This document shows positions 46,800 to 57,208 of a stretch of 64,000 nucleotides of DNA, in pieces (position 1 is the stretch's first letter; every line of letters starts with the position of its first letter). Both the position numbers and the translations under genes were made by a program. The notes under the pieces are model-generated. The model was not told the origin of the DNA and ran no database searches. It saw only the letters and a list, made by a program, of their open reading frames with translations. Origin of the DNA: Triglochin maritima (Eukaryota; Streptophyta; Magnoliopsida; Alismatales; Juncaginaceae); contig OY821789.1 in NCBI GenBank assembly GCA_963682175.1, positions 4,278,001-4,342,000 on the forward strand, given 5' to 3'.

Positions 46800-47490
46800 T
46801 CACTCGGACAATAGGATCCAGCGTCCATCCTTTCCCATAAGATAATGTTTAACCATGCCCGGACTATCCTCGGGCGTCTTGTTTCCTCTCTCCGTCACGT
46901 CAGCTCACCCAACCCACCAAAAAAACCTCATTACCCATGCCCGGACTATCCCACCCACCCTACACATTCTTTCCTCCACTTCATTTATTAAATAATTTTT
47001 TTAAATTCTTACACCACATTTTAACAATTTACATTTGTATTAATTGAAATTACTACATTATCAATTAATACACGATACATTATCAATTAACTTTAATCAT
47101 GTGTTTAAACCATGAGTTAATCATCTTAAACCATCCTATTAACTCACCTCGACAGGTCGTTCGAGAGTCTCGCTTGCAAAAAAAATTGGATCAGAAAATT
47201 TTTGAATCTTCATCATTTGTAAAAAAAACTTATTGTAATTCAACCGGTTATCACAATAATAAAAATTTATCACCCCACATTACTAAAAAATACTAAATAC
47301 ATTATCAATTAACTCTAATAACAAAACCTCCACTAAAATATAAAAAAAACAAAAAAATCGACGAACGGGAGGTGGGGAACACGTGTCCCCCGCCCGATGG
47401 GCGCCAATTCGGGTGCTCCGGCACCCGATTGGTCGCCCGAGCGGGCGCCCTCCCCGTTAAGTGGAGGGCGCTCGACGGGTTGATGGTTTC
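46800..47490. repeat. Probable MITE-like element with GC-rich ends
   Basis: ATGCCCGGACTATCC occurs at 46854 and 46936. The right end (47365-47480) is a GC-rich block of nested inverted words (GGGCGCC, GGCACC, GCGCCC). The core is AT-rich with ACATTATCAATTAA repeated. Borders are not confirmed by a target duplication. Confidence 0.4.
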
Positions 47491-48426
47491 ACAACAAATA
47501 AAATTGATGTATTATAATTTTTCCCCGTAGTATAGTGTTTTCCATTGTATTGTTTTCCATCATAACATTAAGCTGACTCGAAGTCATGTCAAGTTCGTTG
47601 AATCGTGGATGGCAGGCATAGCACACATTAAAATTTAATTGGCTCGAATCTATATATTCGGTATTTTTTTACTATATTTAGTTAAATCAACGATGACTAA
47701 ATAAAGAATATGTAAACCCCAAGTACGTACACTTCAATGTACGGACACAATTAATTACCTAAAAACGAATTTTTTTTTAAGATACTAGTGGTGGACACGA
47801 AGAGTATAGAAGAGAATAATTGTGCCATGAAATTAAGTTAATTAATAAGTTGATCACGCAGAAAGTAACTAATTCCAGAGAGATAGGGGATTCAAAAATT
47901 AAACGTGGAGCAACAATTACAAGAACATGTTGCAGTTTTCTGGGGGTGTAACAGTATTAATTCGGCCAACAATTAGATTATCCTCCGTCTGTTGGGGAAG
48001 AAAAATATAAATGAAGAGGAAGACTTAAGAAAGTCATTAGAATAAGGCCATCGAATCATTATAGGACACCAAAGGAAATAAGAAAAACTCCTATCCAACT
48101 ACTTTAGTTAATTAATAATTGTGTGACTCATCTGGTTTTTCTCTTGAGAATTGTACACAGATTTCACATAAAGAAGAATCTTTCTTCCAAAATAAAACGT
48201 CCAACAATAATAGAACACGAGGATCACGACACTTTTTTTCTTAATAACGTGACCACGACAAGTCATATTTCCAACATCCATGTTGGTGAAATCGACATTT
48301 TTCACATATTTCATATTCAAATTCATTAAATATATTTTCAGATCACGGTTTGACTTTCAGAATGCATATCCATAACTTCTCACTTTTCGCTCTGGATAAC
48401 AAAAGGTTACGAGTTAAACACAAGAT
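47491..48426. other. AT-rich stretch without a gene
   Basis: No protein features or repeats recognised. It ends at the left terminus of the MULE. Confidence 0.4.
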
Positions 48427-48723
48427 AATTGTTATTCGTCTTCGAAAAATTACTTAAATCGTCTGTCAAATTACCAATTTATCTTTCACAGTCCATTTAA
48501 TACATATTTCATCTCGTCGCTTAAACTAAGGTTTCTGTCTAAGTTTTTCTCACTTTACCAGTACAAAAATGTCTAACGAAGCGTTTGGATCTGATGAAGC
48601 AAGCCCACCAAATTATTTTTCGTCTCGGGCGTCTGTCTAAGGCACTTCCACCATGGGAGTGGCGTCTGGCTAGGACACCCCCCAGACGCCCAATTATTTT
48701 TTTATGTTGTGTTATTTTAAATT
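48427..48723 (+). mobile_element. Left terminal region of a decayed autonomous MULE
   Basis: AATTGTTATTCGTCTTCG... followed by AATTACTTAAATCGTC matches the termini of the derivative at 55418-56649. The region ends in GC-rich GGGCGTCTG / CCAGACGCCC palindromes (48625-48695), just before transposase coding sequence. A matching right terminus was not found before the next element. Confidence 0.65.
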
Positions 48724-50629
48724 ATTTCAGGTTCCGTTGCAAGATTTCGGTGGTGATAGAGTAGATTACAATGAGTTTTTTTGTAAGTCCACAAGTATTT
48801 CCAGCAATCGATGATGCGAGTAAATGGGCGAAACAAGTTGTCATCGGAACAAGAAGTTTTTGGTAATATCATCTTATAAATCAAAAGAAGATAATCGGAT
48901 GGATTGTTATCTGAGATGCGATCGCAGAAATGAAATGAGTTCTCGGGATATGGATATTGTAGTACGGAAGAACACGAAAAGAAAGAGTTGTGATTGTCAT
49001 TTTTTGATAAAAGTGGTTGAGCGACGGGAGCGTGATGAATGTGTCATAGTTTTTAATAGTACTTATGGTCAGCACAACCACAGACTTGCAGTTTATCCAA
49101 AGGGTCACCGACAGATCAACAATCTTAGTCTTGTGACCAAGAAAATTGTTCGTGATATGACTGATGCACAAGCGAAACCATGTACATCTTGTTGGCGGTA
49201 AAGGAGAAATTCCCGGAGGATAATCCCAATCAGAGACACATTTATAATTTCAGAGAGTACATAAGGATGACGAAATCTGAAGACAAGAATCCCGCTTAGC
49301 AGTTTCTGCATCAGGCAGTGCAGTATCAGTACTTGCATTGGATTATGGCGGATGAAGAAACTAATGTCGTCACTCACGTATTTTTGGCACATCCGACGTC
49401 AGTTCAGTTGTTGCGCACATACCCTTTCGTAATATGCATGGATTTCACGTACAAAACGAGCAAGTACAAGATGTCTTTGTTCGAGATGGTTGGGCTGACA
49501 CCAAAAAACATGAACTTCATTGTGGGCTAAACGATTATGAAGGATAAGACCGAGTCTAGTTACCAGTGAGTGTTGGAGAAGTTGCGAGATTTGTTATTGG
49601 ATATTGTCAACCCGACTGCAATAATAACGGACCGAGAGTTAGGGCTTATGCGACCAGTGAGAGAGGTTTTTCCTTACTCTGATCATTCACCTTCCACATG
49701 GCATATCAACAAAAAAACGTATACGACTACGCATACCGCGAATTCGGCAAGAACAAGCAGTTGACAGAGACTTTGAAGCGTGGAAAGTGGAGGAAAATCA
49801 TGCTTTCTACTTCAGAACACGATTATAACAGAGTTGTTCAGACTTTGAAAGATTCGTATATGACTTGACCGGCTATCACAAAGTATCTGGATAACACGTA
49901 GTTAGTGCATAAAGTAACGTTTGTGTTGAATTAGACGAACAAAGTCCTTCATTTCGGCAACACTACGAACTGTAGGATCGAAAGTGCTCATTCGGCTTTG
50001 AAAGAGTGAATCACTACATCAACTGCAGCTCTGGACACTATTTTCGACCGCGTGAACCCGGCAATTGAAATGCACTTGACGAATATTCGAAATTTTCTTG
50101 AATCGTCGAGACGTCGAAATTTGACTAACTGCAGAAATGATTTACATCAACATATAAATGGTCGAATTTCGCATAACTGCTTGTCACTATCGAGTCAGGA
50201 GTTTCAGAGAATGCAGGACTTAAGTGATCAAGTTGAATATCGTTGTGGGTGCGTTTTTTCTGACTTCCTGTGAGATTCTTTGTGCATGTATCATCCACGG
50301 TTGTATTGAGTCAAGTGAAGGAATTTATTTAGAGCAGATTCATCCATTTCGGAAAACACTTGTCACTGGAGAAGGAGTTGACATGCCAGAGTTTGTGAAT
50401 CAGTCATCACAAGACGTCGAGCATTTTCGGAACCTTGTTGATGAGATTTCGCGGAGCGACCCTCGTGAATCAGTCATTCGTAGTGTCTCTCGTACGTTAT
50501 ACGCGTAGTTACAACCCCGATCAGTCGAACTATCTAAAGCCCGTGGAAAATACTAAGGTACGATGTCGATCAAAGGAAAAGTCGACACGTCGGGACCCAA
50601 GTACTTTTGAGTATTCTGATGAGAATTAA
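48724..50629 (+). pseudogene. Mutator-like (MULE) transposase, degraded
   Basis: Successive plus-strand frames read as a MULE/FAR1-like transposase. First comes a FAR1-type N-terminus (RMDCYLRCDRRNEM, CDCHFLIKV, YGQHNHRLAVYPKGHR). Then the MULE catalytic domain: FVICMDFTYKTSKYKMSLFEMVGLTPKNMNF, then VLEKLRDLLLDIVNPTAIITDRELGLM, with D (MDFTY) and D (ITDREL) at the catalytic places. A C-terminal region follows, ending KSTRRDPSTFEYSDEN. Many stops and frameshifts are present (for example after NFIVG, and in the SWIM region near 49850-50000). Related proteins often continue into an OTU-like protease domain; here a repeat starts exactly after FEYSDEN. A short tail at 52751-52844 may be the C-terminus. 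Confidence 0.88.
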
Positions 50630-52745
50630 ATTTATACCGCAAGTGCACGACGTCAATGAAGACGTGGCAAATACGGGTCGAACACAAGGAGGGAGAGATT
50701 TGTTATTTGTGTGATTTTCGATTAGGGGAAAGAATGAGAGAAGAATAAGTTTGGTTTTGAGATTTTTGGTTTTTAATTTTCTAAAGCATGAAACATGAAC
50801 AAATAAAACTAAATAAGAACAAAGATGGTGAATTCCGTTGGGTGGAGGTTTAGATATAGAGTTTAGATTAGAGAATTCAGAAACTTATAATAAATCATAT
50901 TAGTTATAAAGCATTACATGATAAATGATTTAACATAAACTCAAGTAATCAAAATATACTAACACGAAATTAAAATAATAACTTTTATTCTTCTTCTCTT
51001 CACCCTAAATCCGTCACCTCCACCCTTTGGAGAGAGTTAGAAACTCATAGATGGAGGGAGGGAGAATGAGTCCTAGAGAAACTACAAAAGAAAACTAAAA
51101 AAAAGAAATAAAATAACAGAATTTTATTGCTAAAGAGAAAAACAAAAACTAAGACTAAAATTAAGAACATAAAACTAAGAACATCCTCTACACAACGTTT
51201 CAGGGCTATTTATAGCCGATACAAGGGACTTAGGTATACAATAGGAAAGTACACGCGTCAACACGCAACCGGTAAAAATTTTAGAGCATGGATCTAATTT
51301 TGTGCGGCGGATTCGCCGCACAAAATTACATAAGGTGTGGCGGATTCGCCACCTTTTTAGCTCCGATTTAATCTGGATTTTTCCTGTGTGTTTATGGTAT
51401 GATTTCAATATCATTTGCGCGTCTGGATTGATTCATTCCTTTCTTTTGAGCTCCGACTTTATTTCTTTATATATTTGGAGATTCGCATTGATTTTTCTTT
51501 AGATTTTCTCCATAATTAATAAAAGCTACTCGTAATTTGCAATTAGGTCCTTGGCTTTTTGCAATTAAGTCATTGTCTACTTTTGTGCTTAAGTCTTTGT
51601 CCTTTTTGTAATTAGGTCTTGAATGCTTTTATGCTTGGATGCATTTCCATTTGAAACCTGATAATCTTGAACTTGGTCTTTATGACAGCAATGAGTCTCT
51701 TGCACGCATTTATGCTCGGGATATGGGTAATTTGCATTCAGGTCCCTGTATTCTGTAAATAAGACTAAACACATACCTTAGTAGCATTTATTGATATAAA
51801 ATTAATCTAAATGAAAGACATATGATGCAATGTATGCAATGCATCAAATACCCTCACACCTAGATTTTGCTAGTCCCTAGCAAAACAGAATATAAGAGAA
51901 ACTGAAAACAGGGAAATCTTAACTCACTTTCGTAGGAATCACGGTTGCACTTAGCACGTACAACAAGCCTTTAAACCCCCAAGTTTCTTTAGAGGACGAG
52001 TTTTGTCTCGTGAGGGTTTTCAGTTGACACACCCACAAAGTCTTAATTCAACATTCCATTAATAGCAATATCTTTACCTCAACCTTATACATCTCACTTA
52101 GAATTCTTGCATGCTCATTATATAAATCTAACTCATAAAAAATATGACTTGGTCTTTGTTCCTCCAAAATTCACATCACTAACCCTTATACATATGTTAT
52201 CACTTAATTTATTTTGCACTCCTCTTCTGGTGGTGAAGTATCATTCGGATCAACCATGACATGGATCATTCTTTTATCTTTGGGCCTTGAGTATCTTAAA
52301 GTATTATTTTTTTCCGTGATTCGACACATTTGCTTGTTTCGACACTTTTACCCTTTGTGCATTCGTGTAACGAGTTTTGGTTGATAATCCCGAGCCGACA
52401 TACTCAAGTTATCGGGTTTTAAGATACCCTTACGGACCAATGACTCGAATGCTTGTGCTTTTGTAATCATTTTGCAAATTGTGCTTTCCTCCTTTTTTTT
52501 ACTTTTTTTTCCTCAAGGCTTAATTGCTATTAGAAATCCACACTTCCCGGTATATTTTTCTCAACCTCTGCTTTTTATCAACCACTTCAAAGATTTGATT
52601 CATCCAATTTAAGTGCATACATGTCTTAAAGGGTAATGGGTTATTTCTTTGGAACTTAGATTTATGTCATAGTTTCTACAAGCAGAACTTAGATTCACTT
52701 AGAATTAACTGAGACATTTCTAGTACCTCCTATAGTGACACTGTG
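50630..52745. repeat. Repeat block inside the MULE, starting with an ATACCGCAAGTGCACG signature
   Basis: It begins immediately after the last MULE codons. The start (AATTAAATTTATACCGCAAG) resembles that of the block at 62965. The inner part holds a 34-bp perfect palindrome (51295-51328), a stretch with TTGCTAGTCCCTAGCAAAAC (51870) and AT-rich sequence. No protein features. It may be an intron-resident or inserted non-coding element. I cannot assign its class. Confidence 0.5.
51295..51328. repeat. Perfect 34-bp palindrome with 15-bp arms
   Basis: The arms TAATTTTGTGCGGCG and CGCCGCACAAAATTA are separated by GATT. A second, imperfect hairpin with the same loop (GTGGCG-GATT-CGCCAC) follows at 51336-51356. 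Confidence 0.9.
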
Positions 52746-52750
52746 GTTTC

Positions 52751-52844
52751 AAATGCGAGACAAGAGTGTTCTTGGATGGGAGGTGGAGTACGCTAGTAGG
52801 AGATCATATTGGAACCAGTTACGTAGTAGATTTGGATTGTAATT
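52751..52844 (+). pseudogene. Possible C-terminal tail of the MULE-encoded protein
   Basis: A short frame reads MRDKSVLGWEVEYASRRSYWNQLRSRFGL and ends in TAA. Its tryptophan and arginine content and position suit the end of an OTU-containing MULE protein, but the resemblance is weak and the assignment is inferred from context. Confidence 0.3.
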
Positions 52845-53059
52845 TGTAATGTATCGGTTAAATTACTGTATTTTTATGTGTAATCTATTGCTGTTGTTTT
52901 GTTATCAGATTTTAAATTTAAAATGCATCAAATATAGCAAATAGGGGAAAGATATGCTTGTGAGAAATAAATAATAAGAGTACAACAAGTAAGCAAATAC
53001 AAATCCAAATAATAAGAGTTCAACAGATAATAAAGTAAGTAATGTACACGCTGACTACA

Positions 53060-54673
53060 ATTCATCATCTGAATCGTGGTCGGAAATTCCCAACTGACTG
53101 TATGGTGTCATCCCATCCTTCACATGCAAATATTGTCTCCTCATTCGGCATCAGGTCCCTATAATCAAGAAACGGTTGCGCAAGCCGCATCGCCTTACTC
53201 ATCCACTATATATAACATAAAAATTAGTATACATTAACAATAAAAATAAAATATACATTACAAATAAAAAATAATTTTGACAAACCTACTGCATCCCACA
53301 TGTCCTATCCAGTGGTCTCTCAGGTCACCAGGCGATACCGCTCACGAGAGATGGATGTGAGTACCTACCGAACCAATCCAAATAATCTGCATGACAAGTA
53401 GAAGGGTCGCGGCTACGTGTGAGATCGCCAAGGTGAATTCAGCCACCTCTCGGAAATGTCATGAAAATCGATTCCGCCATCGAAGTGTTGTACCTGACGT
53501 CGTACGTCGTCGCAATCGCAGACCGTACTGCATGTTATGGCGTCGGGATGTCAACCTAGATAACCTGAATGTATCCTAACTGACGCAAGACGCGATCAAG
53601 CAAATAAGGCTCCATGATATCCCGATAACGAATAACGCCCATCAATAAAGTCATTGGCGCAACCGCAACAGGATCAGGACCATAGGGTAAAGACTCCACC
53701 TAAACGTTTACACGTTAATAATAATAATCATTAAATAAACGTGAATGGTATAAAGTTTTATATCTACGATGCAGTCATCTGATCTAGTCATCTACGAATT
53801 GAATGGAGTCGGCCCTCGCTCTGGATAGCCCACATACGCGAACGAGGATGACCGACTCAATGATTTTACACTCCTGATGCGGGCGGAAATGAGGAAAACA
53901 CTCATACATCCAAGCCTACAGAAGCGTTAGACACCCCGCAATACCAGAACAATCAGCACAGCTAGCTAACTAGCTGTATGCATGTATGCCAACGTCGTCG
54001 ACCCCCATGAGTATTGACCAATGATATCTGGGTCCCTAACCTCCAATATGTCGTATGGTTTGATCCTGCAACCTCTATTGTCGACAAACAAGACGCATCC
54101 AAGCAGTAAGAGCATGTAGGCAGTCAACTGTGTATCCTTGGACCACGGAGGTTTGCAAAAGTAGTCAACAACGTCGATACTAACACACCACCGCCACTGC
54201 AAAATGGGATATCCCTCCCAAGACCAGCAACGATCACCCCGAGTAGCTCGACTATAACTCTTCAGCTCAGTCATCGATCCCTGAGCACCGACTATACGAT
54301 CTTCAACAAGAATATAAAGGATCTGGAACACGTCATGCAACATGACCATCATCTCTCCGAAAGGCAGGTGGAAAGAGTTGGTGTCAGGCTGCCACCACTC
54401 CACAAACATAGATATCAACGACATGTCGAGGCTGGAGAACATGCTCCAACTCTAACTCATACCGACCATCATCGTCACTCTCGTCGTCCGTCTCCACCTC
54501 ATCCAAAACTTCTTTATCGTCGAAGGAATCATCACGTGTCTGACGATGCCGTAAACTATCTCTCTCCCTCCTAACCGAAGCAAATATATTCTGTCTACGT
54601 GAATGACGAGGTGCTGAATACTCTTCGTAAGCATGTAGAGCGCGTAAGGGTATCGATTTTCCTCTTCCTTCAC
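53060..54673 (-). pseudogene. Plant mobile domain (aminotransferase-like) pseudogene
   Basis: The longest intact part (54442-53966) reads SMFVEWWQPDTNSFHLPFGEM, VMLHDVFQILYILVEDRIVG, YMLLLLGCVLFVDNRG and TTLAYMHTAS. These are the core motifs of the plant mobile domain (PMD), usually ERW.P.THTFHLP.GE.T.TL.DV..L.GL..DG, AY.L.L.G..LF.D.S, and G.A.LA.LYR.L. Further downstream, frames with many stops continue the family's C-terminal part. Known: many PMD genes sit in or beside MULEs, while some (MAIN, MAIL1) became host genes. Here it lies convergent with the MULE transposase and is not intact. Confidence 0.8.
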
Positions 54674-54679
54674 GGTAAC

Positions 54680-55407
54680 CTGATGATTATTAATTAAATT
54701 TTATAATTATTTTTTTGTTAAATGGATTTAAGCATCTAAATTAACAAAATTATTAATTCTTCGATAGGTAAATATATGTCCACCCCCTGGACTCTCGAGC
54801 CTTTACATGCAGGTCCCCAATATGGGATGCCACGTGTCTCCATTTCTACTAATAAGGTTAAAGTTAACTTCAAGCAAATAAACCATGCACCACGTTTAAT
54901 TTCTTTTCAACTATTTTTTTGGCAATATCCTTAAAGGTGCAAAAATATGAGCTACATTGTTGTCGAGTTTACTTTCACGCAATAGATAATATTTCCCATT
55001 AAACCAACAAATTATTATAATACATAACGTATCAAATATTGACAATAGTTACCGGGATCCAACACATTATAGGCAAAAGTAACTCATTCTTATAAATTTA
55101 ACATCTAAAAAACAATCATTGAATTCTGAAGTAGAGTGTCAAATCACTACATGGAAAATATCAACCTTAAAATAATGAAGATACGTAACCTTTGCGAATA
55201 CAAGAATTAGTTTTGTGTACGTTATTTATGCCCATAAAAGTACACCATATACTTAATATACGGTACCAATGATAGTATTATAACATAGAATTGTGACACC
55301 ATGGTGGTAAATGTTACTTTCTCGAAAGAAAGAAAAAACCCAAGGATGCTCGAACTCACGACCCAATGTGCGAAAAAAGATCAACTACTTGGGTAATATT
55401 TAAGTGT
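54680..55407. other. AT-rich stretch without a gene
   Basis: Nothing recognisable. It ends at the target duplication of the next MULE derivative. Confidence 0.4.
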
Positions 55408-55659
55408 TTCTATTACTGAATTGTTATTCGTCGCCCTAAAACTACTTAAATTGTCCCAACAGATTACCATTTTGCCCTTCTCTCATTTCTACTGCTATAA
55501 CGCGACATTTTACCCTCATATCACACATCTCTCTTCATCTTCCTCTTATAATCATAAAAAAAATGATTTGGAGGTCAGTAATGAGTCAACGGACGTCCCG
55601 GTGTACTCGAATCTGGTAAAATATACAACATCTTTTTAATAAAATAATAATAAAAAATT

Positions 55660-55812
55660 ACGGGCGTCTGGCGGAGCCGCCCAGCGTAGGATATGGGCGT
55701 CTGGGTAAGACGCCTCCCCCTAGGGGGGGCATTTTACCTAGACGCCCCGCCCATGGGACGGGCGTCTGGCTAAGACGCCCCTCTCCTATGCTGGGCGGTG
55801 CCGTCAGACGCC
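55660..55812. repeat. Compound hairpin of about 150 bp
   Basis: The two halves are imperfect reverse complements of about 70 bp. Each half again contains GGGCGTCTGG / AGACGCC inverted words, so smaller hairpins nest in the large one. The tip is a C/G-rich inverted run near 55715-55728. Confidence 0.8.
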
Positions 55813-56345
55813 CGCAATTTTTTATTATTTTTTTAATAAAAAGATAATTGATTATAAATTTAGATAATTACTAAATTAATTAATAAGTTAATAATTACTA
55901 TATTCGGATGACCGATACCCTTTTGATACACCGAATAGAGATTTCCAGAGAAATGTCGAAGCTACTAAGAATAAATATTCGGATAACCGGGTAGAGATCG
56001 GTAAACCGACACAATGATTCTAGGAAGATCCAACAATGAGTCAGGTCGACCGTCCGACATCACCTTACAATGAGTTTTTGCAATTGATGAAAATTCAAAA
56101 AAAAAAATCAGATCCAATAATTTCAAAATCCAAAAAATTTCGATGTGGTATTTGCAGGTCGAGAAGTTTTACCACCGGGGATTTTGGATCTTAAATTTTT
56201 TGAATATTAATCTCTTGCATAAAAACTCATTGTAATTTGACCACGTTACCACCAAAAAACTTGCAACAGAACCTCAAATAATTTGAGATAACACACCGTA
56301 TAATTTTAAGAATTTATTTATATTTTATTTTTTATTATTAAAAAA

Positions 56346-56442
56346 TACGGGCGTCTGGCTAACACGCCTCCACCAACGTGGAGGCGTCTGAGCCAGACGC
56401 CTCCACCATGGTGTAGGCGTCGTATCCAGACGCCCGAGTCGG
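56346..56442. repeat. Second compound hairpin of the MULE derivative
   Basis: GGGCGTCTGG at the start and CCAGACGCCC at the end pair with each other. GCCTCCACCA and TGGTGGAGGC-like words give inner hairpins. Confidence 0.75.
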
Positions 56443-56659
56443 AAAAAAAAATCCGCCTCCGTTACTTAGTCGAATTCAAGTGTTTCGCCAGACATTTTCG
56501 TGGTATTGGTACTAGGAATGTGAGTAAAACTGAGTCAAATACCTTGTTTAAAGACACGGGACGAAATGGGTATTAATTTTTTTGTTAAGGGCAAAAAGGT
56601 AATTTTTAGGACGATTTAAGTAATTTTCCGGCGACGAATAATAGTTCACTTCTATTACT

Positions 56660-57208
56660 ACAACAAACAAGTTATATATCTTTGTTATTTTCCAAATTTT
56701 AGTAGGTGGGGGTGCCCGTGACTTCCGCCAATGCAGACCTCGTTTAATTACGTCATGATTTGAAATAAAAATAAAATTGCACATCATGGTTTAAAATCTA
56801 GTTTGCCTTTAAAAAGGTCCATCGTTTATGTCAAGATATCTTTCAAGCCCGTTATTTTTGCTGAAACATCTTTCTACCAGAAGTTAGGCCCAAAGAGGCC
56901 CCCGCAAGCCCACCAGAAGAAAACCAAATTAACGAACCATAAGTAATCACAGATTATCACGTTTGAAGGTATGACACACACAAAAAAGCTAACCTACAAA
57001 AAACTACGATGTTTGAAATCATACAACCAACAATTTACTTCTTACTTGTTATTATTAGTTTATAATTACCTTACCCTCAGAAGCCATTGTTTCCTCGAAG
57101 CCCAAGTCCAGCCCAACCAAGGCCCAACATCAGGCCCATCACGGCCCACGACCTCCCAACTCTTCTCCACCACCTTCTCCATCACCCAAACCACCCCCAC
57201 CATCTCCA
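56660..57208. promoter_or_regulatory. Upstream region and leader of the RAB3GAP2-like gene
   Basis: A C-rich leader (57085-57205, CCCAACC and ACCACC words) precedes the ATG at 57209. I see no definite TATA box. A nearby MULE derivative ends about 550 bp upstream. Confidence 0.35.

Larger units (their letters stand above)
55418..56649. mobile_element. Non-autonomous MULE derivative, copy 2, with 10-bp target duplication
   Basis: The termini GAATTGTTATTCGTCG and, on the other strand, GAACTATTATTCGTCG match at 14 of 16 positions. The direct repeat TTCTATTACT flanks the element (55408-55417 and 56650-56659), two bases from the right terminus. This fits a MULE. Inside are two GC-rich compound palindromes (55660-55812 and 56346-56442) made of GGGCGTCTGG/CCAGACGCCC words, and a degenerate cluster of CGG...CCG palindromes (55905-56060). 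The termini match the decayed MULE at 48427. There is no coding sequence. Confidence 0.82.
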
